Shown piece after piece: positions 1 to 8,565 of a DNA stretch of 64,000 bases. Positions within the stretch are counted from its first letter, which is position 1. Each line of letters begins with the position of its first letter. The position numbers and the translations under genes were made by a program. Under the pieces are notes generated by a model. The model saw only the letters and a program-made list of their open reading frames with translations, ran no database searches and was not told the origin of the DNA. Source of the stretch: Rhodanobacter thiooxydans LCS2 (lineage in GTDB: Bacteria > Pseudomonadota > Gammaproteobacteria > Xanthomonadales > Rhodanobacteraceae); NCBI RefSeq assembly GCF_000264375.1, contig NZ_AJXW01000022.1:39915-103914 (forward strand). Direction: 5' to 3'.

Positions 1-37
1 GCCGCCGCCCTTCGCAGCGCTCATCGATCACGAGCTG

Positions 38-490
38 TTGACTCGGGTCTCGCTCGCTTACGTCGCGCATCGTTTCAACCTCTATCTGCGCTTCGGTGAA
101 CCGGCGTATCACGTGCAACGTGATCGTTGGCGGCGCGTGGCGGCGTTCTGGCCAGCATCGATTTTCTGTCGCATCCGCTGGGAGGCCAACGACTACGGCA
201 CGGTGCGCTGGCAGCTCATGGTGATGCAGGCATGTACGTCGATGGATGCCGCGCAGCGCATCCCCGGTGTGTGGCCGGGCGCATGCCTGCTGCTGCACGC
301 CGAAGGCGAACGCATGGTTCGCCTCGTGCTGCCGCTCATCGACGCCATCGAGGCATTGGGCATCGCGCCGGTCGACGTATCGCCCGCTTACTGGCGCATG
401 CTGGGCAACCGGCTCCTTGCGCATGGGCCGTTGCCGGTTTACACCGCCGAACGGCACGCCGCCTGGCTGGCGGGGAGGGCGTTGTCATGA
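38..490 (+). CDS. DUF2840 family ICE protein, possibly cut by the left edge
   Basis: Conserved protein of Tn4371-like ICEs (DUF2840), always near traF and the relaxase; its molecular function is not known. The family pattern is visible as LRFGEPA, a basic DRWRRV stretch, an RWEANDYGTVRW block near the middle, and a C-terminal YTAERHAAWL segment. The first in-window start is TTG at 38, and the frame stays open back to base 2, so the true start may lie outside the window. Most of the family core appears to be present. The stop overlaps the traF start by 4 bp (ATGA), which implies translational coupling. Confidence 0.75.
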   Translation: MTRVSLAYVAHRFNLYLRFGEPAYHVQRDRWRRVAAFWPASIFCRIRWEANDYGTVRWQLMVMQACTSMDAAQRIPGVWPGACLLLHAEGERMVRLVLPLIDAIEALGIAPVDVSPAYWRMLGNRLLAHGPLPVYTAERHAAWLAGRALS

Positions 491-1074
491 CGGTCATTCC
501 CACCATCGACACTGCGCCACGTCCTCGCTCGCGCCGGCGCACTCGCCTCATCGTGGCGACACTGGCCGCCGCCAGCCTCGCTGCGCTGGCCTGGGCGTAC
601 TTCGTGTCGCCGTTGCCGCGTCTGGTTTACAACCCGTCCGACAGCGTGGCGGTCGGCTGGTATCGCGTCGATCCGCTCGCACGCCATGCCGGCTCGCTGT
701 CACCTGCGATGCACGTCGGCAGCATCGTGCTGGTGCCGTTGCCGGCCGCCGTCGCTGCACTGGCCGCGCGGCGCGGCTACCTGCCATCGCGCATCCCGCT
801 GCTCAAGCCGGTCGCCGCCGTCGCGCGGCAGCAGGTGTGCATCGCCGAGGGTAGCGTGCGCATCGACGGCGTGTCGGTGGCTGCCGCGTTGCGCATCGAT
901 GGCAGGGGCCGGCCGCTGCACACCTGGTCGGCCTGCCGGCGTCTTCGCCCTGGCGAACTGTTCCTGCTCAGTACGACCAATCCAGCGTCGTTCGACAGCC
1001 GGTATTTCGGCCCGGTACGTGCCGATGCCGTGCTCGGTGTGGCGCATCCGCTCTGGCTGGAGACGCGGCCATGA
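487..1074 (+). CDS. traF: TraF, conjugation-specific S26 signal peptidase
   Basis: S26-family serine peptidase of the IncP TraF type. In RP4 it processes and cyclises the TrbC pilin; here trbC lies in the trb cluster to the right. The 195-aa protein has a membrane segment at about residues 20-40, then the catalytic SxxxGxY block with Ser53 (NPSDSVAVGWY). Lys107 (in LLKPVA) is the likely general base, and an FDSRYFGPV box lies near the C-terminus. The ATG at 487 is chosen because it overlaps the upstream stop and gives a proper signal anchor. Reading upstream of it gives only low-complexity Arg-rich sequence. Confidence 0.88.
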   Translation: MTVIPTIDTAPRPRSRRRTRLIVATLAAASLAALAWAYFVSPLPRLVYNPSDSVAVGWYRVDPLARHAGSLSPAMHVGSIVLVPLPAAVAALAARRGYLPSRIPLLKPVAAVARQQVCIAEGSVRIDGVSVAAALRIDGRGRPLHTWSACRRLRPGELFLLSTTNPASFDSRYFGPVRADAVLGVAHPLWLETRP

Positions 1075-1514
1075 CGCCGCTCGACGTCGTGCATGTGGGC
1101 CGGTGTTATGCCGTGTCGCCGCAGCCTCGCCGTGCATGCAGCGCGAGCGCATCCGCGCTGCGCTTTGCCTGGCATCCGCTGCGCCATGCTGAAGTGGTTT
1201 CCCTTGTGCAGGCGGCTTGCCCCGAGCGCGCCATGCCGATGGCATGGCAGGCGCTCGCCGGCGTGCAGGCTGCGCATCGCGCAGCGCCGCCGGGGCATCG
1301 CGTCCCCGTGCCGTCAGGCCGGGGAAAGATGCAGGGCAAGATTGAAGGGTGCGGCACCACGGTGCGCACAAAGCCTGTCTGCACATGGGGGTGGCGCGGC
1401 ACGCGCCGGTACGCGGCACCGTGCTGCGAGTCGGCGCAAGGTCAGGCGCGCGCAGGAGATATCGCGTGCCTGCCACCCGCCGGCGCGATGGTCTTGGATG
1501 GAGCTTGCCGATGA
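1071..1514 (+). CDS. unknown 147-aa gene coupled between traF and relaxase
   Basis: I do not recognise this protein. It starts in an ATGA overlap with traF and ends in an ATGA overlap with the relaxase gene, so its position argues for a real, translationally coupled gene. The N-terminal half includes HVGRCYAVSP and LRFAWHPLRHAEVV. The C-terminal half is Cys-, Gly- and Arg-rich (about nine Cys in all) and has no evident domain. There is no clear signal peptide. It could also be only the coupling leader of the relaxase gene. Confidence 0.55.
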   Translation: MTPLDVVHVGRCYAVSPQPRRACSASASALRFAWHPLRHAEVVSLVQAACPERAMPMAWQALAGVQAAHRAAPPGHRVPVPSGRGKMQGKIEGCGTTVRTKPVCTWGWRGTRRYAAPCCESAQGQARAGDIACLPPAGAMVLDGACR

Positions 1515-3472
1515 GCCGGCGCGACCGCTCGGACGGCGACAACCGTTTCCGCCTCCGTCCGGGCGCGCCGAAGCAACGCGGCGATACCTTCGTCGCCCAG
1601 GTCTTGCGCCAGGCGAGCAAGGCGGCCAACACTACCGGTGGCAAGCGCGGCAAGACGCCCGGCTCCCGGCTGGGGCGCGGCCATGTGGCGGCTCGGTTCA
1701 CTGGGCAGTCGCTGTCTGCAAACTCGCGGCGTGCCACCGTCAAGGTGCGGTTGGTATACCTGAAGCAGGCCGGCGCACGCTCAACCGTCACGCACCTGCG
1801 CTACATCGAGCGCGAGGGTGTAGGCCGCGACGGTGAGTCGGGCAGGGCGTACAGCGCGGCGACGGACGAAGGCGACCTGACTGCATTCGAGGAACGCGGA
1901 CACGGCGACCGCCAACAGTTCCGCTTTATCGTGTCACCCGAAGACGGCGCCGAGCTGGGTGACCTGCGTACCTATACGCGCCACCTGATGGCCCGCATGG
2001 AAGCCGACTTGGGTACGCGGCTGGACTGGGTAGCCGTCGATCACTGGAACACCGACAACCCGCACACGCACATCGTCCTGCGCGGCAAGGACGACACTGG
2101 CCGCGATCTCATCATCGCGCAGGCGTACCTGACCCGCGGGCTGCGCGAGCGTGCTGCCGAACTCGCCACCGAATGGCTGGGGCCACGTACCGAACAGGAG
2201 ATCCAGCGCACGCTCGCGCGGGAAGTCGAACAGGAACGCTGGACCAGTCTGGATCGCACCTTGCAGCGCGAAGCCGTTGATGGCCTGATGCACGTCGAAC
2301 GTCTCAACGAGCCGCGATTGCACAGCCGGCGCGAGATGTTGATCGGCCGCTTGCAATACTTGCAGCGCATAGGTCTGGCGAGCCAACCGCAAGCCGGCAC
2401 GTGGGTGATCCACATCGAGGCCGAGCCGACCCTACGGGCGATGGGCGAGCGCGGCGACATCATTCGCACCATGCAGCGGGCATTGGGTGGCACGCAGCGC
2501 GATCTGGCCGTATCCGAGCCGCGTGGGGATGGCCGTACCTTCGTTGGTCGCGTCACTGCCAAGGGGTTGGCTGACGAGCTGTACGACAAGGGTTATCTGG
2601 TGGTGGATGGCACAGACGGCAAGGCGCACTACGTGACGCTGCCGCCCCGGACGGACCTGGAGCAGTACCCGACCGGTAGCATCGTCGAGGTCAAGGGGGA
2701 CGTCGGCACACGCGCCTCGGACAAGACCATCGTCGCGCTGGCCGTCGATGGTTTCTACCGTACCGACCAGCATTTGGCGGTTGCCCAAGGCCAAGCCACG
2801 CCTGGGCGCGATCCACGCGAAGTGGTCGCCGCTCACGTGCGTCGACTCGAAGCCCTGCGCCGAGCCGGCGTGGTAGAGCGTGTGGCCGAGGGACTATGGA
2901 AGGTGCCGGACGATCTACTCGAACGGGGGCGCCAATACGACAGCCAGCGCCTGGGCGGTGGCGTCGCGGTCGAACTGAAGTCACACCTGCCCATTGAGCG
3001 ACAGACCCGTGTGATCGGTGCCACCTGGCTGGATCAGCAGTTGATTGGCGGCGGCAAGGGGTTGGGCGACATGGGCTTTGGTGGAGAGGTGAAGGACGGA
3101 ATGCGCCAACGTACCGACTTCCTGGTAGAGCAGGGGCTAGCTGAACGGCGTGGGCAGCGACCGATTCTGGCGCGCAACCTACTGGCGACGCTGCGCAGCC
3201 GTGAGTTGGCGAAGGCCGCGCGTGACATCGCGGCCGAAACTGGATTGGAGCATCGGCCGGTGACCGACGGGCAGCGTGTGGCCGGTATCTATCGGCGCAG
3301 CGTGCTGCTGGCCAGCGGGCGCTACGCCATGCTGGACGACGGTATGGGATTCAGCCTGGTTCCGTGGAAACCGGTCATCGAACAGCGGATGGGGCAGCAG
3401 ATTGCAGTAACGGTGCGCGGATCGAACGTGAGTTGGGAGATTGGTCGAATGCGAGGCCCTACGGTTGGATAA
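1511..3472 (+). CDS. rlxS: VirD2-like relaxase, DUF3363 family
   Basis: Relaxase that would nick the ICE origin of transfer and pilot the strand into the recipient. The 653-aa length is usual for the DUF3363/RlxS relaxases of Tn4371-like ICEs. The metal-binding HxH motif is visible as DNPHTHIVLRG with His185 and His187, and a Tyr lies earlier in HLRYIEREG. The C-terminal half carries the DUF3363 region. The ATG at 1511 is used because it overlaps the preceding stop and opens with the usual basic stretch (MSRRDRSDGDNRF). A decayed second copy of its 3' end lies just downstream. Cargo genes start beyond that, so this gene marks the left border of the insertion. Confidence 0.9.
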   Translation: MSRRDRSDGDNRFRLRPGAPKQRGDTFVAQVLRQASKAANTTGGKRGKTPGSRLGRGHVAARFTGQSLSANSRRATVKVRLVYLKQAGARSTVTHLRYIEREGVGRDGESGRAYSAATDEGDLTAFEERGHGDRQQFRFIVSPEDGAELGDLRTYTRHLMARMEADLGTRLDWVAVDHWNTDNPHTHIVLRGKDDTGRDLIIAQAYLTRGLRERAAELATEWLGPRTEQEIQRTLAREVEQERWTSLDRTLQREAVDGLMHVERLNEPRLHSRREMLIGRLQYLQRIGLASQPQAGTWVIHIEAEPTLRAMGERGDIIRTMQRALGGTQRDLAVSEPRGDGRTFVGRVTAKGLADELYDKGYLVVDGTDGKAHYVTLPPRTDLEQYPTGSIVEVKGDVGTRASDKTIVALAVDGFYRTDQHLAVAQGQATPGRDPREVVAAHVRRLEALRRAGVVERVAEGLWKVPDDLLERGRQYDSQRLGGGVAVELKSHLPIERQTRVIGATWLDQQLIGGGKGLGDMGFGGEVKDGMRQRTDFLVEQGLAERRGQRPILARNLLATLRSRELAKAARDIAAETGLEHRPVTDGQRVAGIYRRSVLLASGRYAMLDDGMGFSLVPWKPVIEQRMGQQIAVTVRGSNVSWEIGRMRGPTVG

Positions 3473-3480
3473 CCTCATCG

Positions 3481-3511
3481 TTGGCCGCTGGGCACATCAG
3501 CCAGCGGCCAA
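3481..3511 (+). terminator. stem-loop downstream of relaxase
   Basis: Perfect 11-bp inverted repeat, TTGGCCGCTGG and CCAGCGGCCAA, around a 9-nt loop, starting 9 nt after the relaxase stop. There is no T-run, so it may stabilise the mRNA end or give weak termination in both directions. Confidence 0.55.
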
Positions 3512-3630
3512 TGGGTGGCATGTGACCGGCATTTATCGGTGCAGCGTCATGCTCGCCAGTTGACGCGGCGCCTCGGGGTTCGGTGATCGAGCAACGGTTG
3601 GGGCTGCCCATTTCGGCAACCATCTCTTCG
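3505..3630 (+). pseudogene. decayed second copy of the relaxase 3' end
   Basis: This stretch resembles the last ~200 bp of the relaxase gene in two blocks. Bases 3505-3559 match 3264-3318 (encoding VAGIYRRSVLLAS in the intact gene; here VTGIYRCSVMLAS then a stop). Bases 3582-3630 match 3371-3420 (VIEQRMGQQIAVTV; here VIEQRLGLPISATI). The sequence between the blocks is missing. It is a relic of another relaxase gene tail, not part of a working gene, and sits exactly where cargo begins. Confidence 0.7.
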
Positions 3631-3654
3631 CAGTGACAGCTCCGGGGACACGAC

Positions 3655-3810
3655 ATGCCCGCGACGGTGGCGTCGGCCGACACGAAGACCAGCGTGGTCG
3701 ATGTGACCGCTGAAGGTATGGCCTTGAAGGTGCATTTCCCGCCGTCGGTCACGGCCAACCTCAAGACAGGTGACAAGATCACGCTGCACATGGGCTACAG
3801 CAGACCGTGA
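3655..3810 (+). CDS. small 51-aa protein, possibly CusF-like
   Basis: Short gene with a good ribosome site (CGGGGA, 7 nt before ATG) and an in-frame stop just upstream that fixes the start. It has no signal peptide. The second half (GMALKVHFPPSV, then LKTGDKITLHMGYS) recalls the last strands of the CusF copper-binding domain; CusF here has LKVGDKVQFTF. I infer a possible small metal-binding or structural relative. It lies just before copL, and their junction holds a long hairpin. Confidence 0.5.
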   Translation: MPATVASADTKTSVVDVTAEGMALKVHFPPSVTANLKTGDKITLHMGYSRP

Positions 3811-3855
3811 ATCACCTGAACCCACCTCCAGAGTTGAAGGTGTCAGGTCACACGG
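3805..3855 (+). promoter_or_regulatory. long imperfect stem-loop before copL
   Basis: Nested inverted repeats: CCGTG (3805-3809) with CACGG (3851-3855), ACCTGA (3814-3819) with TCAGGT (3843-3848), and a 20-bp inner dyad at 3823-3842 with one mismatch in eight pairs. It ends 13 nt before the copL ATG. It could terminate the upstream transcript, act as a copL operator, or fold in the copL leader. Confidence 0.45.
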
Positions 3856-3868
3856 GTAAGCTCGTTTC

Positions 3869-4273
3869 ATGACCGTCTCGCTGCGTCTGCTCGCTCGTTC
3901 ACGTCGCCTCCGGGCGATGGGCGTGTTGGCGTGGCTGATGCTGGTCGTCAACTCATTGGCCGCTGCACCGATGGGTATGACGGGAGGTCCTCACTCTCAT
4001 TCTATGCACACAACGGTTGCGGCGGTCAGTGAACCCTGTCATCACCACGTCGCCGCCAAGGGATCCCAATCCAGTTGTGACGATCAGTCCGGTTGCTGTG
4101 GTGGCGCGGCGGGGCATGCCTGCACTTGTGCCGCGATGTGCAGTACCACGTTGACCCCCGGGGCCACGACTGTTCCCGTTTCGACCCCCATCACAGCCCG
4201 TTATGCCATGCCGCTGCCCCGCAGCGCGCCCGCGTTGAATACCGCCCCTCCGTTGCGACCACCGGCGGTCTGA
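3869..4273 (+). CDS. copL: CopL-family copper-binding regulatory protein
   Basis: CopL lies upstream of copAB in xanthomonads and is needed for copper-induced copAB expression. This 134-aa protein has an Arg-rich start and a hydrophobic signal segment (about residues 15-33), then clusters rich in His, Met and Cys: HSHSMH, CHHH, CDDQSGCCGG, CTCAAMC. The C-terminus is Pro/Thr-rich and ends LRPPAV. It is probably exported. The same layout recurs in the leaders at 11,782 and 31,732. A hairpin separates it from copA. Confidence 0.85.
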   Translation: MTVSLRLLARSRRLRAMGVLAWLMLVVNSLAAAPMGMTGGPHSHSMHTTVAAVSEPCHHHVAAKGSQSSCDDQSGCCGGAAGHACTCAAMCSTTLTPGATTVPVSTPITARYAMPLPRSAPALNTAPPLRPPAV

Positions 4274-4344
4274 CTCTCCCTCGTTTCTGATGAGCTTTGC
4301 TGGCGATCGTCGTGTGTCGATGATCGCAAGCAATCGGCTGTGAT

Positions 4345-4367
4345 CGGTATCGGCATGATCGATACCG
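4345..4367 (+). promoter_or_regulatory. intercistronic hairpin copL-copA
   Basis: Perfect 8-bp arms CGGTATCG and CGATACCG with a 7-nt loop, ending 8 nt before the copA ribosome site (GGAGA at 4376). The placement suits control of copA translation or mRNA processing; no function is shown. Confidence 0.45.
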
Positions 4368-4386
4368 CCTGCCCTGGAGAGAGTCC

Positions 4387-6156
4387 ATGAACCTGTTTCC
4401 CCCGCCCCCTGCAGATTTGTCGCGGCGACGCTTCGTCCAAGGTGTCGCCATCGGCGGCGCCGTGGCCGGCTTGGGCCTGCTGCGTCCCTCGAACGTCTGG
4501 GCGTTGACCAACCCCGGTCACCCCACGGTGCTGAGCGGCACCGACTTCGCGCTGGATATCGCCGAAACCCCGGTCAACTACACCGGTGCCACACGCCTGG
4601 CCACCACCGTCAACGGCGGCATTCCCGGCCCGATCCTGCGCTGGAAGGAAGGCACCACGGTGAACCTGCGCGTGTCTAACCGGTTGCGCGTGCCGACCTC
4701 GATCCACTGGCACGGCATCATCCTGCCGTTCCAGATGGACGGCGTGCCGGGCATCAGTTTCGACGGCATTGCGCCCGGCGAAACCTTCCTCTACCAGTTC
4801 AAGGTGCGCCAGTCGGGAACCTACTGGTACCACTCGCATTCGGGTTTCCAGGAGCAGAACGCGTTGTACGGCCCACTGGTGATCGAGCCGGACGGCCCTG
4901 AGCGCTACCCCACGGATCGCGACTACGTGGTGATGCTTAACGACTGGACCGACGAGGATCCCGAGCGCATCTACGCCAAGGTGAAGAAGCAGAGCGACTA
5001 TTACAACTTCGCCCAGCCCACCGTGCCGGATTTTTTCCGCGACGTGCGAGAAAAGGGCCTGAGCCAGGCTTTGGCCATGCGCAAGATGTGGAACGAGATG
5101 CGCATGAACCCCACCGACCTGGGCGATGTTTCCGGCTACACCTACACCTACCTGATGAACGGCACCGCGCCGACGGGCAACTGGACCGGCATCTTCAAAC
5201 CCGGCGAAAAGGTCCGGCTGCGCTTCATCAACGGCTCGTCGTCCACCATTTTCGATGTACGCATTCCGGGCCTGAAGATGACGGTGATTTCCGCCGACGG
5301 TCAGGACGTCGAGCCGGTCTCGGTCGACGAGTTCCGCATTTCGGTGGCCGAAACCTACGACGTCATCGTCGAGCCGCAGGACGAGCGCGCCTATACGCTG
5401 TTCGCCCAGTCGATCGACCGCACGGGCTACGCCCGCGGCACCCTGGCGCCACGGCAAGGCATGCAGGCCGAGGTTCCGGCGATGGATCCCCGGGTATGGC
5501 TTGGGATGCAGGACATGATGGGCGCGATGTCGATGGGGGGGATGGATCACGGCAGCGGTCATGCCCCGACGCCCGGTATGGATCATGCCGGCAAGGATCA
5601 CGGCAGCATGGCCGGCATGGCGGCCACGCCCGCACCCGTCGTGCGCCACGCCCGTACCGAATACGGCCCCGGCGTCGACATGCACGTGGACATGCCACGC
5701 ACCAACCTCGACGACCCGGGCATCGGCCTGCGCGACAACGGCCGCCGCGTACTGACCTACGCCGACCTGCACACCATCGGCGGACCAATTGATGCGCGCG
5801 AGCCAAGCCGCGAGATCGAGCTGCACCTGACCGGCAACATGGAGCGCTTCATCTGGTCGTTCGACGGCGTGAAGTTCTCCGACGCCAAGCCGGTGCACTT
5901 CAACAGCGGGGAGCGGCTACGCATCGTGCTGGTCAACGACACCATGATGAACCACCCGATCCACCTGCACGGCATGTGGAGCGAGCTGGAGAATCCGGAC
6001 GGGCAATTCCAGGTGCGCAAACACACCATCAACGTGCAACCGGCGCAGCGCGTCACCTATGCGGTGTCGGCCGACAACCCGGGCCGTTGGGCCTACCACT
6101 GCCATCTGCTGTATCACATGGAGGCGGGCATGTTCCGCGAGGTGGTGGTGTCATGA
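4387..6156 (+). CDS. copA: CopA, periplasmic multicopper oxidase
   Basis: Copper-resistance multicopper oxidase (589 aa), thought to oxidise Cu(I) and bind copper in the periplasm. A Tat signal is visible (SRRRFVQGVAIGGAVAGLG, residues 14-32). Copper ligands appear in order: HWHGIILP, WYHSHSGF, then HPIHLHGMW and YHCHLLYHMEAGMF at the C-terminus. A Met/His-rich insert (about residues 377-415, MGGMDHGSGH and similar) is typical of CopA. The ribosome site GGAGA lies 6 nt before ATG. Its stop overlaps the copB start (ATGA). Confidence 0.96.
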   Translation: MNLFPPPPADLSRRRFVQGVAIGGAVAGLGLLRPSNVWALTNPGHPTVLSGTDFALDIAETPVNYTGATRLATTVNGGIPGPILRWKEGTTVNLRVSNRLRVPTSIHWHGIILPFQMDGVPGISFDGIAPGETFLYQFKVRQSGTYWYHSHSGFQEQNALYGPLVIEPDGPERYPTDRDYVVMLNDWTDEDPERIYAKVKKQSDYYNFAQPTVPDFFRDVREKGLSQALAMRKMWNEMRMNPTDLGDVSGYTYTYLMNGTAPTGNWTGIFKPGEKVRLRFINGSSSTIFDVRIPGLKMTVISADGQDVEPVSVDEFRISVAETYDVIVEPQDERAYTLFAQSIDRTGYARGTLAPRQGMQAEVPAMDPRVWLGMQDMMGAMSMGGMDHGSGHAPTPGMDHAGKDHGSMAGMAATPAPVVRHARTEYGPGVDMHVDMPRTNLDDPGIGLRDNGRRVLTYADLHTIGGPIDAREPSREIELHLTGNMERFIWSFDGVKFSDAKPVHFNSGERLRIVLVNDTMMNHPIHLHGMWSELENPDGQFQVRKHTINVQPAQRVTYAVSADNPGRWAYHCHLLYHMEAGMFREVVVS

Positions 6157-7436
6157 AAATGCATCGTCGTAACACCTCAACCGCTCCGCATCGTTCGGCG
6201 TTGCTAGCTGCACTGTTGCTGGCGCTGCCATTGGCGGCCACGGCGCAGAGCGCGCCCGCGGCCAGCAGCACATCGTCGATGGACATGAGCTCCATGCCAG
6301 GCATGGATCACGGCAGCATGCCCGGCATGCCGATGCCGGCTCCCGCAAGCAGCACCGCGAAACCGGCGCCGAAGCCGTCCGCCAAGAAGGCGCGGAAGAC
6401 ACCCACCCCGGCCCCGTCGACACCGGCTTTCCACGACATGGATGGCATGAAGGGCATGGATCACAGCGCCATGCCGGGCATGGATCACGGCGCGATGTCG
6501 GACATGTCGATGCCCGCCAACCCGGCCACATCGGCGGCACCCACCGGCGACATGTCGGGGATGGATCATTCATCGATGCCCGGCATGAGTCCGGGAGCGA
6601 TGCAAGGAATGGATCACAGCGGCATGGCCGGGGTGGATCACGGGGCGATGCCCCAAAAGGGACAAGGTGAGATGACCGGCATGGGCGCGATGCCTGGCAT
6701 GGCGATGGGTCCCATGCAGGGCGGCAGTCCGCCGCCGAACGCACGCAGTGACGATTATTCCGACGGCGTCGCGGGCAGCCCCATACAAGGGTTGCACATG
6801 CACGGCAGCGTACCGGTCGGCATGCTGTTGATCGATCAGCTCGAAGCCTTCCATGGTCGCGATGCGAATGGCCAGAGTTGGGAAGCGCAAGCTTGGTACG
6901 GCAATGACGAGAACAAGCTGTGGATACGCACCGAAGGCGAGCGCAGCCGCGGCAAGCTCGAAGACGGTGACCTGGAAGCCTTCTGGAACCACAACATCGC
7001 CACGTTCTGGAGCACCCAATTGGGTGTGCGCCAAGAAATCGGCGAAGGTCCCAACCGCACATGGGCGGCCTTCGGTGTGCAGGGACTGGCACCGTACTGG
7101 TTCGAACTGGAGGCGACGGGTTACGTCGGGCCTTCCGGCCGCACCGCCGCCCGTGTGCGTGCGGAGTACGAGATGCTCTTCACCCAACGCCTGATCCTCC
7201 AGCCGGAAGCGGAGATCAACCTCTACGGCAAGAACGATCCGCAGCGCCGGATTGGCAGCGGCGTTTCCGACGTGCAGTTCGGCTTGCGTCTGCGCTACGA
7301 GATCCGCCGGCAGTTCGCGCCCTACATCGGGGTGAACTGGGTGCGCCGCATCGGCACCACGGCCGACTACGCACGACAAGATCATCAACCCGTTCTCGAC
7401 CGGCAGATCGTGGCCGGCGTCCGACTCTGGTTCTAA
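6153..7436 (+). CDS. copB: CopB, outer-membrane copper resistance protein
   Basis: 427-aa CopB-family protein. After a signal peptide ending near ATAQSAP there is a long Met/His-rich region with repeated GMDHGSMPGM-like units (about residues 45-200). The C-terminal half is a predicted beta-barrel ending in an aromatic residue (GVRLWF), as outer-membrane proteins do. The ATG at 6153 overlaps the copA stop, so the two are coupled. It probably binds or exports copper at the outer membrane. Confidence 0.94.
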   Translation: MKMHRRNTSTAPHRSALLAALLLALPLAATAQSAPAASSTSSMDMSSMPGMDHGSMPGMPMPAPASSTAKPAPKPSAKKARKTPTPAPSTPAFHDMDGMKGMDHSAMPGMDHGAMSDMSMPANPATSAAPTGDMSGMDHSSMPGMSPGAMQGMDHSGMAGVDHGAMPQKGQGEMTGMGAMPGMAMGPMQGGSPPPNARSDDYSDGVAGSPIQGLHMHGSVPVGMLLIDQLEAFHGRDANGQSWEAQAWYGNDENKLWIRTEGERSRGKLEDGDLEAFWNHNIATFWSTQLGVRQEIGEGPNRTWAAFGVQGLAPYWFELEATGYVGPSGRTAARVRAEYEMLFTQRLILQPEAEINLYGKNDPQRRIGSGVSDVQFGLRLRYEIRRQFAPYIGVNWVRRIGTTADYARQDHQPVLDRQIVAGVRLWF

Positions 7437-7447
7437 GGGGAAATACC

Positions 7448-8563
7448 ATGAAACAGCACATCAAGCATCACAGCATTACCGTTGCCGTTGTCCTGGGCGT
7501 TCTTGCCCTCGGCGCCGGTGCGTTTGTGTATTCCGGCCTCTACAACATCGGTGCTGACGACCACCACACCAAGCCGGTGTTCGCGGTAATGCAGACCCTG
7601 CGAGAGCAGTCCATCCATGCCCGCTCGAAAGACATCGTGGTACCCGACCTCAATGACGAGCAGTTGATCTTGAAAGGGGCCGGCCAGTACGCGGCGATGT
7701 GCACCCAGTGTCATCTCAAGCCTGGGATGAAAGACTCGGAGCTTCGCCAAGGCCTGTACCCGCTACCGCCAAACCTGTCGCAGGTACGGGTCGATCCGAC
7801 GGATGCGTTCTGGATCATCAAGCACGGCATCAAGATGAGCGGGATGCCGGCTTGGGGCATGGTGCCCGGTCACGACGACCCCACTATCTGGAGCATGGTC
7901 GCGTTCATCGAAAAACTGCCGGGCATGACGCCTGCGCAATACAAAGCCATGGTTGCCAAGGCCCCGCCGGACGAGGACATGCATATGGGTGAGGACGGTG
8001 GCCATGGCCACGGTGAGGCCGTCGATGAGGACGCCCACGGTGCTGCCGACATGAAAGGCATGGACATGTCCGGTGAGGTCGGTCACAGCCATGGCGCGGC
8101 TGCGGAAGATGACCACGATCATGCGGCGGCGGCCGCGCCCGCGGCTGAAGCCCCGCTTTCGCTGGAGGGCATGAAGCCGAAGGCGGCACCCGCGGCCGAG
8201 TCCGTGGCACAGGCGTTCCAAGCGGCCTTGCAGCACGGCGATCGAGCGGCCGTACTCGCTTTGCTGGCTCCCAATGTCACCATCAGCGAAGGCGGCCATG
8301 TCCAGACGCGTGACGCCTACGCGGCTGGTCACTTGGGCGAGGACATCGCGTTCTTGAAGAGTGCCAAGATCACCCCGGTCTCGCTGGGTTCAATGCCGAT
8401 GGGCGACACCGCCATGGTCGGTAGCGAGAGCGACATCCAGGCCACGGTCAAGGGTAAATCGACCACGCTGCGCAGCCGCGAGTTGCTCAACCTCAAACAG
8501 GACGACAACGGCTGGAAGATCGTGTCTATCCAGTGGCAAACCACCCCGGTATCAGGAGAATGA
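7448..8563 (+). CDS. membrane-anchored cytochrome c with C-terminal NTF2-like domain
   Basis: 371-aa protein of the copper cluster. It has an N-terminal anchor (about residues 10-32), a class I cytochrome c domain with one haem site CTQCH (about residue 87) and a late Met ligand in GMPAWGM. A linker rich in His, Asp and Met follows (about 180-235), then an NTF2/SnoaL-type domain (about 250-370, with AFQAALQHGDRAAVLALLAPNV). I infer periplasmic electron transfer linked to copper handling, perhaps with CopA. The ribosome site AAGGGG is well placed. The fusion of haem, metal-binding linker and NTF2 domain is unusual. Confidence 0.8.
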   Translation: MKQHIKHHSITVAVVLGVLALGAGAFVYSGLYNIGADDHHTKPVFAVMQTLREQSIHARSKDIVVPDLNDEQLILKGAGQYAAMCTQCHLKPGMKDSELRQGLYPLPPNLSQVRVDPTDAFWIIKHGIKMSGMPAWGMVPGHDDPTIWSMVAFIEKLPGMTPAQYKAMVAKAPPDEDMHMGEDGGHGHGEAVDEDAHGAADMKGMDMSGEVGHSHGAAAEDDHDHAAAAAPAAEAPLSLEGMKPKAAPAAESVAQAFQAALQHGDRAAVLALLAPNVTISEGGHVQTRDAYAAGHLGEDIAFLKSAKITPVSLGSMPMGDTAMVGSESDIQATVKGKSTTLRSRELLNLKQDDNGWKIVSIQWQTTPVSGE

Positions 8564-8565
8564 CG

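Noticed and set aside
4201..5898. 565-codon open frame on the minus strand across copA
   Set aside because: Antisense to a clear multicopper oxidase; long antisense frames are expected at this GC content, and the product is His/Arg-rich without any domain.
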